Positions 9,117-17,901 of a stretch of DNA of 64,000 nt are shown in pieces; positions within the stretch are counted from its first letter, which is position 1, and each line of letters begins with the position of its first letter. The translations under genes and the position numbers were made by a program. The DNA is from DATFVA01 sp963747755. GTDB lineage: Bacteria; Bacteroidota; Ignavibacteria; Ignavibacteriales; Ignavibacteriaceae. The stretch lies in contig CAVVGK010000003.1 of NCBI GenBank assembly GCA_963747755.1, positions 124,001 to 188,000 on the forward strand. The letters are read 5' to 3'. A model generated the notes under the pieces. The model saw only the letters and a list, made by a program, of their open reading frames with translations. It did not search any database and was not told the DNA's origin.

Positions 9117-10424
9117 ATGAAAAAAATATTGCCATCACTCATTATTTTATTTATCCTGTTCAGCGGATGCGGGAATAATTCAAAAAATGAGCAGGGAAAT
9201 ATTACCATAACCTTCTGGCATAGCTTTGTTTCCCGAACAATTCCCGCTTTGAATAGTCTCATTGATAAATTTGAAAAGGAACATCCGGGAGTTCATATTA
9301 ATGCACAGTACGTACCAAGCGGCGACCCTCTTGTGCAGAAGCTGGTGACTGCAATACAGAGCAGTACAGCACCGGATATAGCATGGATACACAGCGATTT
9401 TCTGAACAAGCTGGTAGAAGCAGATGCCATTTACAAGATGGATCATTTTATATCCGGTGCAAATGGATTGACAAAAGAGGAGATGGAAGATATATATCCT
9501 CAGTCGCTTCAATCCGCCAAATGGAGGGATACGCTTTACGCTATGCCTATGGAAGCAACTACATTAGCACTGATCTACAACAAAAATAAATTCAGAGAAG
9601 CTGGACTTGATCCTGATAAACCGCCTAAGAACTGGGATGAACTCTATGACTATGCATTGAAACTAACAATGGATAAGAACGGCGACGGAAAGACTGATCA
9701 ATACGGTTTTTATATACCGGCTTTTCCGGCCTCGGGTCCTTTAAGCATCTGGATGGTGCTGCAGTGGACTCCTTTCCTGTGGCAGGCCGGGGGTACGGAA
9801 ATAAATACTAATCAGACGAAGGTCTTATTTAACAGCGCAGCAGGAGTTCAGGCGCTTTCATTCTGGAAGAAACTGTTTGATGCCGAAGACTTTAAGGATT
9901 TTACCCTGACACACGACCTGGGATTTATTTCAAACACAATTGCTATGATTATGGACGGTCCATGGGATCTACCCGAATTCAGGGAAATTAAGAATTTTGA
10001 GTGGGGAGTTACATATCTTCCCGCTGGTCCTGCTGGCCGGGCAACATATCTTGCAGGTGAACACCTTGTAATCTTTAAGCAGAGCACTCACCAAGACGCC
10101 GCGTGGATGTTTGTTAAGTGGATACTCGAGCCGGAAAACCAGGCTAAATTTTCGGAAGAATCCGGATATCTCCCTGTGCGAAAATCAGTGCTTGAACTTC
10201 CTCGTTACAAAAAGTTTTTAGAAAAAGATCCGGCAATGAAAGCTTTCGTAGAACAAATTGCAATTAGCCGGGCAAGAGCATCCATCGATTATTACAGGGT
10301 TGAAATAAACCAGAATTTAGCTGAGGCAGTTGAGAAAACAATCATCGGAGATATGAATCCAAAGAAGGCTCTCAATGAAGCCGCAAAAAAATCGGATGCG
10401 ATGCTTTCAAATATCAATAAGTAA
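9117..10424 (+). CDS. Sugar ABC transporter substrate-binding lipoprotein
   Basis: A 435-residue family-1 extracellular solute-binding protein. The N-terminus has a hydrophobic segment ending in a lipobox (LFSGC, Cys18), so it should be a membrane-anchored lipoprotein. The mature part shows TFWHSFVSRTIPALNSLIDKF, the hinge region with MPMEATTLALIYNKN and PPKNWDEL, and AWMFVKWILEPENQAKF, all typical of binding proteins for maltose, glycerol-phosphate or other oligosaccharides and polyols. The ATPase gene follows, but no MalF/MalG-type permease genes are in the window. They may lie upstream of base 1. Confidence 0.9.
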   Translation: MKKILPSLIILFILFSGCGNNSKNEQGNITITFWHSFVSRTIPALNSLIDKFEKEHPGVHINAQYVPSGDPLVQKLVTAIQSSTAPDIAWIHSDFLNKLVEADAIYKMDHFISGANGLTKEEMEDIYPQSLQSAKWRDTLYAMPMEATTLALIYNKNKFREAGLDPDKPPKNWDELYDYALKLTMDKNGDGKTDQYGFYIPAFPASGPLSIWMVLQWTPFLWQAGGTEINTNQTKVLFNSAAGVQALSFWKKLFDAEDFKDFTLTHDLGFISNTIAMIMDGPWDLPEFREIKNFEWGVTYLPAGPAGRATYLAGEHLVIFKQSTHQDAAWMFVKWILEPENQAKFSEESGYLPVRKSVLELPRYKKFLEKDPAMKAFVEQIAISRARASIDYYRVEINQNLAEAVEKTIIGDMNPKKALNEAAKKSDAMLSNINK

Positions 10425-10443
10425 TATAAACAGGCGAAAAAAA

Positions 10444-11550
10444 ATGGCTGAAGTAATACTAAAAAATGTGACAAAAATCTATGAGGGTGGAAATAAAGCC
10501 GTAGATGATGTAAATATAGAAATATATGATAAAGAATTTGTTGTACTCGTGGGCCCTTCTGGCTGCGGGAAATCTACCACCTTAAGAATGATTGCCGGTC
10601 TGGAGGAAATAACAGATGGAGAAATGTTCATCGACGGCAAGAAAGTAAATGATGTTTCGCCTAAAGACAGGGACATAGCTATGGTATTTCAGAATTATGC
10701 ATTGTACCCTCATATGTCGGTGTTTGAAAATATGGCATTCGGACTGAAGTTGAGGAAATTTCCCAAAGCAGATATAAATGAACGTGTTAATGAAGCTGCA
10801 AGGATACTTGGTCTTGAGGATTATCTTGAACGCAAACCCAAAGCCCTTTCAGGAGGTCAAAGGCAGCGCGTGGCAGTAGGCAGGGCGATAGTAAGGAAGC
10901 CCAAGGTTTTTTTATTTGACGAACCTCTCAGCAACCTTGATGCTAAGCTAAGAGTTCAGATGAGAACTGAGATATCGAAGCTTCACCAGAAATTAAATGC
11001 GACGATGATTTATGTTACCCACGATCAGACTGAAGCAATGACGATGGGTGACAGGATTGTGATAATGAAGGATGGTATTGTTCACCAGGTTGATACTCCG
11101 CTTAAGCTTTACAACTATCCGGCTAATAAGTTTGTCGCGGGATTTATAGGGAGTCCCTCTATGAATTTTATGAAAGGACAACTATCTGTGAACGGTGAAG
11201 CTGCATTTGAAAGTTCGGGTAAATCAATAAAGCTTAAGATAGCAAGCAGCCTTTCCGGTAAGTTGAAAGGGTACAATGGTAGATCTGTGTGGCTGGGTAT
11301 TCGCCCCGAAGATATATACGATGCATCAATCACTGAAAGCGGTGAGCAATATAGTTCAGTCAGTACGAACCTGGAAGTTGTTGAGCCGATGGGCAATGAG
11401 ATACTGCTTTATTTTACTGTTGAATCAGAACAGTTTGTTGCAAGGATACCAGCGAGGGAGATTCCCCAGGCAGGGAAGAGAAAAGAATTACTATTCGACA
11501 CAGGTAAACTTCACTTTTTTGATTTTGAGACCGAGAAAACGATTTTATAA
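10444..11550 (+). CDS. ABC transporter ATPase, MalK/UgpC type
   Basis: I choose the ATG at 10444 (product about 368 residues); the longer open frame from 10375 overlaps the previous gene and lacks homology-like sequence. The protein has Walker A GPSGCGKST, Q-loop VFQNYALYPHM, signature LSGGQRQRVAVGRAI, Walker B VFLFDEPLSNLDAKL and H-loop VTHDQTEAM, then a C-terminal TOBE/MOTI-like domain (GIRPEDI). It powers a sugar importer whose binding protein is encoded just upstream. ATPases of this type can serve several importers, so the missing permeases may be encoded elsewhere. Confidence 0.95.
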   Translation: MAEVILKNVTKIYEGGNKAVDDVNIEIYDKEFVVLVGPSGCGKSTTLRMIAGLEEITDGEMFIDGKKVNDVSPKDRDIAMVFQNYALYPHMSVFENMAFGLKLRKFPKADINERVNEAARILGLEDYLERKPKALSGGQRQRVAVGRAIVRKPKVFLFDEPLSNLDAKLRVQMRTEISKLHQKLNATMIYVTHDQTEAMTMGDRIVIMKDGIVHQVDTPLKLYNYPANKFVAGFIGSPSMNFMKGQLSVNGEAAFESSGKSIKLKIASSLSGKLKGYNGRSVWLGIRPEDIYDASITESGEQYSSVSTNLEVVEPMGNEILLYFTVESEQFVARIPAREIPQAGKRKELLFDTGKLHFFDFETEKTIL

Positions 11551-11569
11551 CAACAAAAACAGATGATAT

Positions 11570-12502
11570 ATGATTATAGGAAAAGATAACTTTAAATATG
11601 AATGGCTGGATAACTGGGTAAGGATCCCTGAATCTGATAGTGCAAAAGAAAACGGGAGAACCCATGGTATCGTAATTTCAGATAACGGAAATATTATAAT
11701 ATTTAATCAGTCAGATCCGGCTGTTCTTGTATTTGACGAAGATGGGAAACTGGTTAGCAGCTGGGGAAACAGATTCATGGGAGCTCACGGATTAACACTA
11801 ACCAAAGAGGATGAAACGGAATACCTCTGGATGACTGATCAATATTCAGGGGAAGTACTAAAAACAACACTTACGGGTGAAGCAGTACTTTCAATTAAAA
11901 AACCCAACCTTAATATTTATAATGAGAATTCTTATTCACCTACCTGGGTTGCTGTATTTGAGGAGAGGATCGGGGGGAATGGTGATATCTGGGTAACCGA
12001 CGGGTACGGTTCCAATTTTATTCATCACTACAATAAGGAAGGCATTTACCTGGAGAGTATTAATGGAGAAAAAGGAGAACAGGGAGCTTTTAATTGTCCC
12101 CACTCATTATTTTTCGATACCCGCAAGAAAGTGCCCGAACTTTACGTTGCCGACAGAGGAAATAAAAGGTTCCAGGTATTTGATACGGAAGGTATTTATA
12201 AAAGGTCATTCGGGGAAGACATACTTGGGTGTCCCTGCGGCGGAGTTGATAAGGGTAATCTTCTTTTTGTACCTGAGCTATGTGCAAGGATTGCAGTACT
12301 GGATGAAAATGATGAGCTGGTTACCTACCTGGGCAGGAACGAGAAAGTCTGTGAAGTAAAAGGCTGGCCTGATCATGAAAAGGAATTAATTGGGCCGGGA
12401 AAGTTTAATAGTCCCCACGATATGGCCATAGATAATGATGACAACCTTTATATTGTCGAATGGATAAAAGGCGGCAGAATTACAAAACTAAAAAGAGTTT
12501 AA
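11570..12502 (+). CDS. NHL-repeat beta-propeller protein
   Basis: A 310-residue protein made of repeated NHL-type blades: segments such as GAHGLTLTKE, LYVADRGNKRFQVFDTEG and SPHDMAIDNDDNLYIVEW recur at about 45-60 residue spacing, as in the six-bladed propellers related to peptidyl-glycine amidating lyase. No signal peptide is evident at the N-terminus (MIIGKDNFKYEWLDNW), so it may be cytoplasmic. Proteins of this type bind or lyse sugars and other small molecules; the exact role is unknown. Its position between the transporter and a dioxygenase suggests a part in the same catabolic route. Confidence 0.7.
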   Translation: MIIGKDNFKYEWLDNWVRIPESDSAKENGRTHGIVISDNGNIIIFNQSDPAVLVFDEDGKLVSSWGNRFMGAHGLTLTKEDETEYLWMTDQYSGEVLKTTLTGEAVLSIKKPNLNIYNENSYSPTWVAVFEERIGGNGDIWVTDGYGSNFIHHYNKEGIYLESINGEKGEQGAFNCPHSLFFDTRKKVPELYVADRGNKRFQVFDTEGIYKRSFGEDILGCPCGGVDKGNLLFVPELCARIAVLDENDELVTYLGRNEKVCEVKGWPDHEKELIGPGKFNSPHDMAIDNDDNLYIVEWIKGGRITKLKRV

Positions 12503-12523
12503 AAAATTCCAAGGAGAATAACT

Positions 12524-13282
12524 ATGAGTACACTGACCGGCTTCAAAATATCAGAGGAGCAAAAAAGTAAATACAGGGAGGACGGTTTTTTTATCCTGGA
12601 AAATATCATTCCGGAAAAAGAACTTGAAACGGTGAGGAACAAGTGTGTTGAACTGATTGAGCAACAGAACAGTGAGATGGATAGTCTTGGCACCGATATT
12701 CTGAACTTAAGCAGAAGAAACAGCAGGTATTTTGTATTCCTTGCTTTTAAGGATCATCCCGAGCTAGGCAAGTTTATTTTCAGCGATCTAATGGCAGAGA
12801 TTTGCAAAGCAACCATAGGAGATGAAGCGTACCTTTTCTGGGAGCAGTTTGTTGTGAAGGGAACAGATCCTAAAGGAGCCGAGTTTACCTGGCACCAGGA
12901 TTCAGGATATGTTGATAACCGGCATAAATATTACGTTAATGCATGGGTACCGCTTGATGATGTAAATGAAGAGAACGGGACTGTGTATCTTCTGCCTTAT
13001 CAGCTTGCCGGAACGAAAGAAAGAGTGGAGCATAAGCCTGTGCCTGGTTCAAACGACAGAGAAGGATATTTCGGTCAGGAAAAAGGTGTGCCTGCAAACT
13101 GTCCTGCTGGTTCCATTGTTGTTTTCTCCAGCACCACTTTCCACAGGTCAGGACCAAATCAAACTAATAAACTGCGCAGGGCATACGCCATTCAGTTTTC
13201 CCCTGAGCCAATCTATGAAGCAGACGGTTCATTAAAAGGACTAGCTGAACCTTTCCTGAGGAACGGGAGAAGAGTTAGGTGA
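12524..13282 (+). CDS. Phytanoyl-CoA dioxygenase (PhyH) family protein
   Basis: A 252-residue Fe(II)/2-oxoglutarate oxygenase-like protein. The metal-binding H-x-D motif is in FTWHQDSGYVDN, the distal His in STTFHRSGPNQ, and the 2-oxoglutarate Arg in KLRRAYAIQFSPE. NAWVPLDDVNEENGTVYLLP is typical of PhyH enzymes that hydroxylate small organic acids or sugar-like metabolites. The gene follows an AAGGAG site. All characterised members need O2, which is odd in a genome with a full sulfate-reduction pathway; it may be used under micro-oxic conditions or have a different chemistry here. Confidence 0.85.
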   Translation: MSTLTGFKISEEQKSKYREDGFFILENIIPEKELETVRNKCVELIEQQNSEMDSLGTDILNLSRRNSRYFVFLAFKDHPELGKFIFSDLMAEICKATIGDEAYLFWEQFVVKGTDPKGAEFTWHQDSGYVDNRHKYYVNAWVPLDDVNEENGTVYLLPYQLAGTKERVEHKPVPGSNDREGYFGQEKGVPANCPAGSIVVFSSTTFHRSGPNQTNKLRRAYAIQFSPEPIYEADGSLKGLAEPFLRNGRRVR

Positions 13283-14220
13283 AACTTCTCATTTTCTTAC
13301 TGCTGGGATTATCGGCGATATATTCCCAGACTGGAAGGGTATTTCCCGAAAATGAAAAGCCCGTGAAAGTATTTGACGGAGGTTTCTTTACAGAAGGGCC
13401 GGCAGTGGGAAAAGATGGATGTGTTTATTTCAGTGATCAGACTTTTACCAGTGAAACTGATATGGAAGCGGGGATTATCTGGAAATATGATCCGCGTAAA
13501 GATACCACGGTAGTATTTCGCTCACCCAGCGGAATGTCCAACGGCATACTATTCGATCAGAAGGGTAGTATGATAGTTTGTGAAGGGGCTGATTTCGGAG
13601 GACGTATGATTATAAGAACTGATATGACTACAGGTATAAGTAAAATTATAGCCGGACTGTATAACGGTAAGCCTTTTAACTCGCCGAACGATCTGACAAC
13701 CGACCGCAAAGGACAGATATATTTTACAGATCCCAGGTATACAGGGCATGAAAGTGTGGATCAGCCGGTAATGGGTGTATACAAAATAGAGGCGGATAAT
13801 AATATTAAACTTATCATTGACGATATACCAATGCCGAACGGGATTGCACTTTCACCTGATGAAAAGACACTGTATGTAGGATGTAATTATGAAGGAGATG
13901 AGAACAACAAACCTGTTTCCGCTATATACAGTTATAATATTTCAAACGATGCCAGCATCACTCTTAACAAAGAATTGATACGACTAAAGGAAGACGCAGG
14001 TCCTGACGGGATTAAAACTGACAGCCGCGGAAAAATATTTGTTGCTGTGAGAGATGAAGAAAATCCGCAGATTAAAATATACGAATCGAACGGTAATCTC
14101 ATTGATTCTCTCAGTCTGCCTGAGGTGCCTTCTAACCTTGCTTTCACACCTTCCGGCAGCGAGCTCTATATAAGTGCGGGCAGCAGTTTATATCATATAC
14201 CCCTTAATATTAATCATTAG
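13279..14220 (+). CDS. SMP-30/gluconolactonase-like protein, secreted
   Basis: The gene starts with GTG in a GTGA overlap with the PhyH gene. The 313-residue product has a signal peptide (LLIFLLLGLSAIYSQTG) and an SGL beta-propeller: FFTEGPAVGKDGCVYFSDQ (metal Glu), NSPNDLTTDRKGQIYFTDP (Asn/Asp ligands), MPNGIALSPDEKTLYV (Asn) and GPDGIKTDSRGKIFVA (Asp). These fit calcium- or zinc-dependent sugar lactonases that open gluconolactone-type rings in the periplasm. It closes the catabolic operon, and a 748 bp gene-free stretch follows. Confidence 0.85.
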   Translation: MKLLIFLLLGLSAIYSQTGRVFPENEKPVKVFDGGFFTEGPAVGKDGCVYFSDQTFTSETDMEAGIIWKYDPRKDTTVVFRSPSGMSNGILFDQKGSMIVCEGADFGGRMIIRTDMTTGISKIIAGLYNGKPFNSPNDLTTDRKGQIYFTDPRYTGHESVDQPVMGVYKIEADNNIKLIIDDIPMPNGIALSPDEKTLYVGCNYEGDENNKPVSAIYSYNISNDASITLNKELIRLKEDAGPDGIKTDSRGKIFVAVRDEENPQIKIYESNGNLIDSLSLPEVPSNLAFTPSGSELYISAGSSLYHIPLNINH

Positions 14221-14667
14221 AACGATCTGGCTATCTCTGCCTGCCGGGTAAAGACCATTGCCTTAATACAAACTCATCTCGTATATCTCTGCTGAACAAA
14301 AAGCCTCTTCTTCAGCTCAAAATCCACAATGTAAATCTCAACCTACCTGAAGATCCCAACTCCAACTTAGTCTCATCTATAGAAAATAGTATCCTTCCCA
14401 ATTATCCGAAAAATGACCAAATGCGGGCTGCAACATGCTGCGCAAAACTTCTACCGGAAAAAAGCTACCAAAATTACCGGCCTATAATTTGTTTAAATCT
14501 CACATTTCCCAGCTTAAATCCTACTCGGAGAGCATCTAAAAATTTCCCACCCGAAAATCAACCATAATTAGAGTCTGGCCAGGTATTCTTTAAGCATACA
14601 ATTTTGCATCTTTATCTTTGCCCCAGCTTAGGCATATTAGCTTTTTAATACGCTCCATATACTATCC

Positions 14668-14722
14668 ACATCCGTTTCACATCCGTTTCACATACGTCTC
14701 ACATACGTCTCACATACGTTTC
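14668..14722 (+). repeat. Five 11-bp direct tandem repeats, consensus ACATMCGTYTC
   Basis: The units are two copies of ACATCCGTTTC, two of ACATACGTCTC and one of ACATACGTTTC, head to tail without gaps. The 11-bp period is close to one helical turn, so the same face of DNA is presented five times. It lies about 110 bp upstream of the promoter module for the NrfD-hexaheme operon. It could be an array of protein-binding sites or simply slippage-derived DNA. Confidence 0.85.
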
Positions 14723-14832
14723 ATCTAAATTCAATACAATCTAACTAACCTTTAATACTACGCCTCAAACCAGGCGATTTCTATAATCCTTATCCGGATA
14801 AAAAATTTTTCAGGTGAGGTTAAAAAACAGTA

Positions 14833-14895
14833 GCAACAAATGGGATACATCATTTAATATGTCTTTGAATTTACCCCTTCTTTTATGTTTTTTTG
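14833..14895 (+). promoter_or_regulatory. Shared sulfate-respiration promoter module, copy A
   Basis: GCAACA starts at 14833, GATACA lies within 14843-14849, TTG is at 14865-14867 and the -7-like TTTTTTTG at 14888-14895. Spacing is identical to the copies at 21832, 27314 and 46028: GCAACA-N26-TTG-N20-box. Positions 11 (G), 14-17 (TACA), 20 (A) and 39-42 (TTAC) of the module are the same in all four. TTG/TAnnTTTG with about 20 bp spacing is the Bacteroidota sigma-A promoter form; the GCAACA part would be an activator site. The first gene starts 73 bp downstream. Confidence 0.65.
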
Positions 14896-14968
14896 GTATG
14901 ATTTAAGACTATCGGAGATTAGTCCTAAATTCCATTTCACTAACTATTACTGATTTTAAGGGAAATAA

Positions 14969-16432
14969 ATGAGGACTAACAAGATAACTGAAGAGGAGCG
15001 GAGTAAGGCTTTTAAATCGGTAAAGAAACCGGAAGTAGTCGAAAAACAACACCTCAGCGTCCGTTATCATGTAGAAGACTTCGATGCGTCAGAGCTTCCC
15101 CGCAGGTTTCTTGAATCATTTGCAACAATACTGAAACACTCCAATTACAGAATGGCCCTCGATCATTTTGCAAGGATGAGCGCCAGATGTGCAAACTGTG
15201 CTGTAGCCTGCCAGGTATTTCAGGCTACGGGTGATATTGAAGATATTCCCTGCAAAAGATCTGAACTTCTGCTTGATATTTACAAGAGACACTTTACTAT
15301 AGGGGGGTATTGGAAGGGACGTCTTTCAGGTAAAGGATATATTACCGTGGAAACAATTCAGAAAATGGCCGACAGTTATTACAACTGCACTGCATGCCGC
15401 AGATGTACACTTGACTGCCCTGCCGGTATTGATCATGGTTTAATAACACACCTTGGAAGATATATCTTAAGTGAGCTTGGAATAGCGCCGCGGGCACTGG
15501 TTGTAAGTACCAGGGAACAGCTTGAAGGTCCAACTAAAAATACTTCAGCCATTCCGCTGCCTGCACTAAAGGATACTCTTGAATTCCTTGAAGATGATAT
15601 GTTTGAGGAAAAATCAGTGCATATAAAATTTCCTATGGATGTTCAGAATGCCGACTATGTTTTCTTTCCTGCTGTGAGCGACTTCCTTATGGAGGCGGAA
15701 ACGCTGATGGGCATAGCTGCTGTATTTACAGCTACGGGAGAAAACTGGACTATCGGAACGGGATATTACGACGGGATAAATTACGGACTGTTCTACAGCG
15801 ACAGAATACTCGAAAGGGTAGTAAAGCATGTGGATGTTGAGACGAGAAGACTTGAAGGCCGGAACATCCTGATAGGGGAGTGCGGGCATGCTTCACGTAC
15901 AGCTAAATATTTTGTTCCTGTATACTGCGGAGGAGAAAATGCCCTGCCTGTACTGAACATTATGGAATATACGTATAGAGCATGGAAAGAGGGAAAATTA
16001 AAGTTCAAACCTGGTGCAATAACAGAAAAGGTATCATATCACGACCCCTGCAATATTGCCAGGCAGAGATGGATTATAAATCAGCCGAGGGAAATGCTTA
16101 AATCGTTCTGCGAGAATTACATTGAAATGACTCCTTCCGGAGAAGATAATATCTGCTGCGGCGGCGGGGGAGGTACTGTCTCCATTGATGAAATAAGGCC
16201 TTACAGAACAACAGTAGGCGGTAGATTGAAAGCAGATCAGATACGCAGAGCCGGCTGTGAAATACTGGTAGCTCCCTGCGCAAATTGTAAGAAGCAGCTT
16301 CGGGAACTGGTGGAAGATCAGAAAATCGACTGCCAGGTTGTTGGTCTGCACGATCTTATTTATAAAGCAATCATTTTTGATGATTCAATGATTGTAAAAG
16401 AAAAAGATTCTCCAAAAGAAGAGGTTAATTAA
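14969..16432 (+). CDS. HdrD/DsrK-like iron-sulfur oxidoreductase (HmcF-like)
   Basis: A 487-residue cytoplasmic protein with two N-terminal [4Fe-4S] motifs (CANCAVACQVF and CTACRRCTLDCPAG) and two C-terminal cysteine-rich CCG regions: HDPCNIARQRW, then ICCGGGGGTVS, then CAPCANCKKQ. These are the ligands of the special catalytic cluster of HdrD and DsrK, which handles disulfides. It is followed directly by genes for a b-type cytochrome, a ferredoxin-like subunit and an NrfD protein, so it should be the cytoplasmic end of a transmembrane complex that links periplasmic cytochrome or the quinone pool to a cytoplasmic thiol/disulfide couple. It is one of three DsrK paralogues in the window. Confidence 0.88.
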   Translation: MRTNKITEEERSKAFKSVKKPEVVEKQHLSVRYHVEDFDASELPRRFLESFATILKHSNYRMALDHFARMSARCANCAVACQVFQATGDIEDIPCKRSELLLDIYKRHFTIGGYWKGRLSGKGYITVETIQKMADSYYNCTACRRCTLDCPAGIDHGLITHLGRYILSELGIAPRALVVSTREQLEGPTKNTSAIPLPALKDTLEFLEDDMFEEKSVHIKFPMDVQNADYVFFPAVSDFLMEAETLMGIAAVFTATGENWTIGTGYYDGINYGLFYSDRILERVVKHVDVETRRLEGRNILIGECGHASRTAKYFVPVYCGGENALPVLNIMEYTYRAWKEGKLKFKPGAITEKVSYHDPCNIARQRWIINQPREMLKSFCENYIEMTPSGEDNICCGGGGGTVSIDEIRPYRTTVGGRLKADQIRRAGCEILVAPCANCKKQLRELVEDQKIDCQVVGLHDLIYKAIIFDDSMIVKEKDSPKEEVN

Positions 16433-17137
16433 ATGGATGTTTTACTCGAATTTGCGAAAGGACCTCTTTTCCGGTTAAGCTTTGCGCTGCTGGTACTTGG
16501 ACTTATAAGAATATTTTTTCTTGATATCAGGGGAGCCTACAAAGCCTATAAGAATACCGATGATAAAAAAATGCCCTGGAAGCTGATAATTCGCCGTACC
16601 TGGGAATGGTTTTTCCCGTTAAAAAGGCTGAAAGGCAACTTCAGAATATATTCTATTTTTTCTATTCTTTTCCATATTGGATTAATACTGGTTCCTGTTT
16701 TCCTTTTCGCACACATACAATTATGGAATAATGCTTTGGGAGTTTCCTGGATCGCACTTTCTCACGATTGGGCAATTCTGCTCACGGTTAGTACTATCAT
16801 ATTCGGCACAGCTTTGATAATAAGCCGTATGAGCAGTGGAACTACCAGGGCATTGAGCAGGAGACAGGATTATTTATGGCTTATCCTGCTGCTTATTCCG
16901 TTTATAACCGGATTTGTGTGTGCAAACCTAAGTAACACTCCTACCTATTACAGGTTTTATATGCTGGTACATGTTTTATCCGGAGATTTGATTTTCGTGC
17001 TAATCCCATTTTCGAAAATTGCACACTGTGTTCTCACTCCTTTATCTCAGGTTATCTGTACACTTGCCTGGAAGTTTCCTCCAGATACAGATGACAAGAT
17101 CAGCACAACATTAAATAAAAAAGGAGCACCCATTTGA
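16433..17137 (+). CDS. NarI/DsrM-like membrane cytochrome b subunit (HmcE-like)
   Basis: A 234-residue membrane protein with about five transmembrane helices (residues roughly 12-30, 70-92, 108-130, 143-163, 172-195). Histidines in ILFHIGLIL, LVHVLSGD and KIAHCVL are placed as in the heme-b-binding gamma subunits of nitrate reductase and DsrM. It begins right after the stop of the DsrK-like gene and overlaps the next gene by 4 bp. It likely anchors the DsrK-like subunit and exchanges electrons with menaquinone. Confidence 0.85.
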   Translation: MDVLLEFAKGPLFRLSFALLVLGLIRIFFLDIRGAYKAYKNTDDKKMPWKLIIRRTWEWFFPLKRLKGNFRIYSIFSILFHIGLILVPVFLFAHIQLWNNALGVSWIALSHDWAILLTVSTIIFGTALIISRMSSGTTRALSRRQDYLWLILLLIPFITGFVCANLSNTPTYYRFYMLVHVLSGDLIFVLIPFSKIAHCVLTPLSQVICTLAWKFPPDTDDKISTTLNKKGAPI

Positions 17138-17901
17138 GTAAAGCGATATTAACAGATATTACAAAATGCATCGGCTGTCTTGAATGCGTTGCTGCCTGTA
17201 AAAAAACACATAACCTCGAGGATGATGTTCCGAGAGTGTGGCAGAAAAATGATGGCCTCTCAGCCGAGAACTGGACTTCCATTATAAGGAAACCCGATGA
17301 GCACTATATCCGAAAGCAGTGCCGCCATTGCCTGGAACCCTCGTGTGCTTCAGTGTGCCCTGTTGGAGCTCTTCATAAAACTGAAATCGGGGCTGTGGTT
17401 TACGATTCTGATAAGTGCCTCGGATGCAGGTACTGTATGATGGCGTGTCCCTATGGTATTCCGCGGTATGAATGGGATAAAACAGTTCCGTATGTTGAAA
17501 AATGCATCCTCTGTTATGATAGAATAATACAAGGGAAACAGCCAGCATGCACAGAAGCCTGTCCTCAGCAGGCAACCATATACGGAGAAAGAGCGGAACT
17601 ATTAAAGATTGCTCACAAAAAAATTCAGGATAACCCCGGACGGTATATAAACAAGGTTTGGGGAGAGCATGAAGTCGGCGGGACTTCTGTTTTGTATTTA
17701 TCAGATATCGATCTGAATTTTCTTTCATATCCCGTCAATCTCGGTGACAAACCCCTACCCGAAAAAACAGCTACCGCTATGGAATCGGTACCGTTTGCAT
17801 TTGTAGGAATGGGAGGGGCAATGCTTGGCCTCAACTGGATCATTCAGCGCCGGATGAAACATAGTAAAGAAAGTAACGAGAAGGAATCTCCTGATGAATA
17901 G
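17134..17901 (+). CDS. Four-cluster ferredoxin-like subunit with C-terminal membrane anchor (HmcB/DsrO-like)
   Basis: The start is TTG inside a TTGA overlap, preceded by AAGGAG. The 255-residue product has four cysteine clusters: CIGCLECVAAC, CRHCLEPSCASVCP, CLGCRYCMMACP and CILCYDRI...CTEACP, as in DmsB/HybA/HmcB proteins. There is no Tat signal at the N-terminus, unlike DsrO at 37819, and a single hydrophobic helix near the C-terminus (AFVGMGGAMLGLNWII). It should wire the NrfD-type subunit to the other redox centres; lack of a Tat signal suggests a cytoplasmic location as proposed for HmcB. Confidence 0.87.
   Translation: MSKAILTDITKCIGCLECVAACKKTHNLEDDVPRVWQKNDGLSAENWTSIIRKPDEHYIRKQCRHCLEPSCASVCPVGALHKTEIGAVVYDSDKCLGCRYCMMACPYGIPRYEWDKTVPYVEKCILCYDRIIQGKQPACTEACPQQATIYGERAELLKIAHKKIQDNPGRYINKVWGEHEVGGTSVLYLSDIDLNFLSYPVNLGDKPLPEKTATAMESVPFAFVGMGGAMLGLNWIIQRRMKHSKESNEKESPDE

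Larger units (their letters stand above)
14221..14968 (+). other. Intergenic region, 748 bp, with tandem repeat and promoter
   Basis: No convincing gene is present on either strand. The stretch holds an 11-bp tandem repeat (14668-14722) and, near its right end, the shared promoter module (14833-14895) driving the redox operon at 14969. The base composition of 14221-14800 is rich in C and T on this strand, unlike the coding regions around it. I found no clear intrinsic terminator for the catabolic operon. Confidence 0.7.

Noticed and set aside
14668..14722. CRISPR-like repeats
   Set aside because: Units are 11 bp and contiguous with no spacers, and no cas genes are near.
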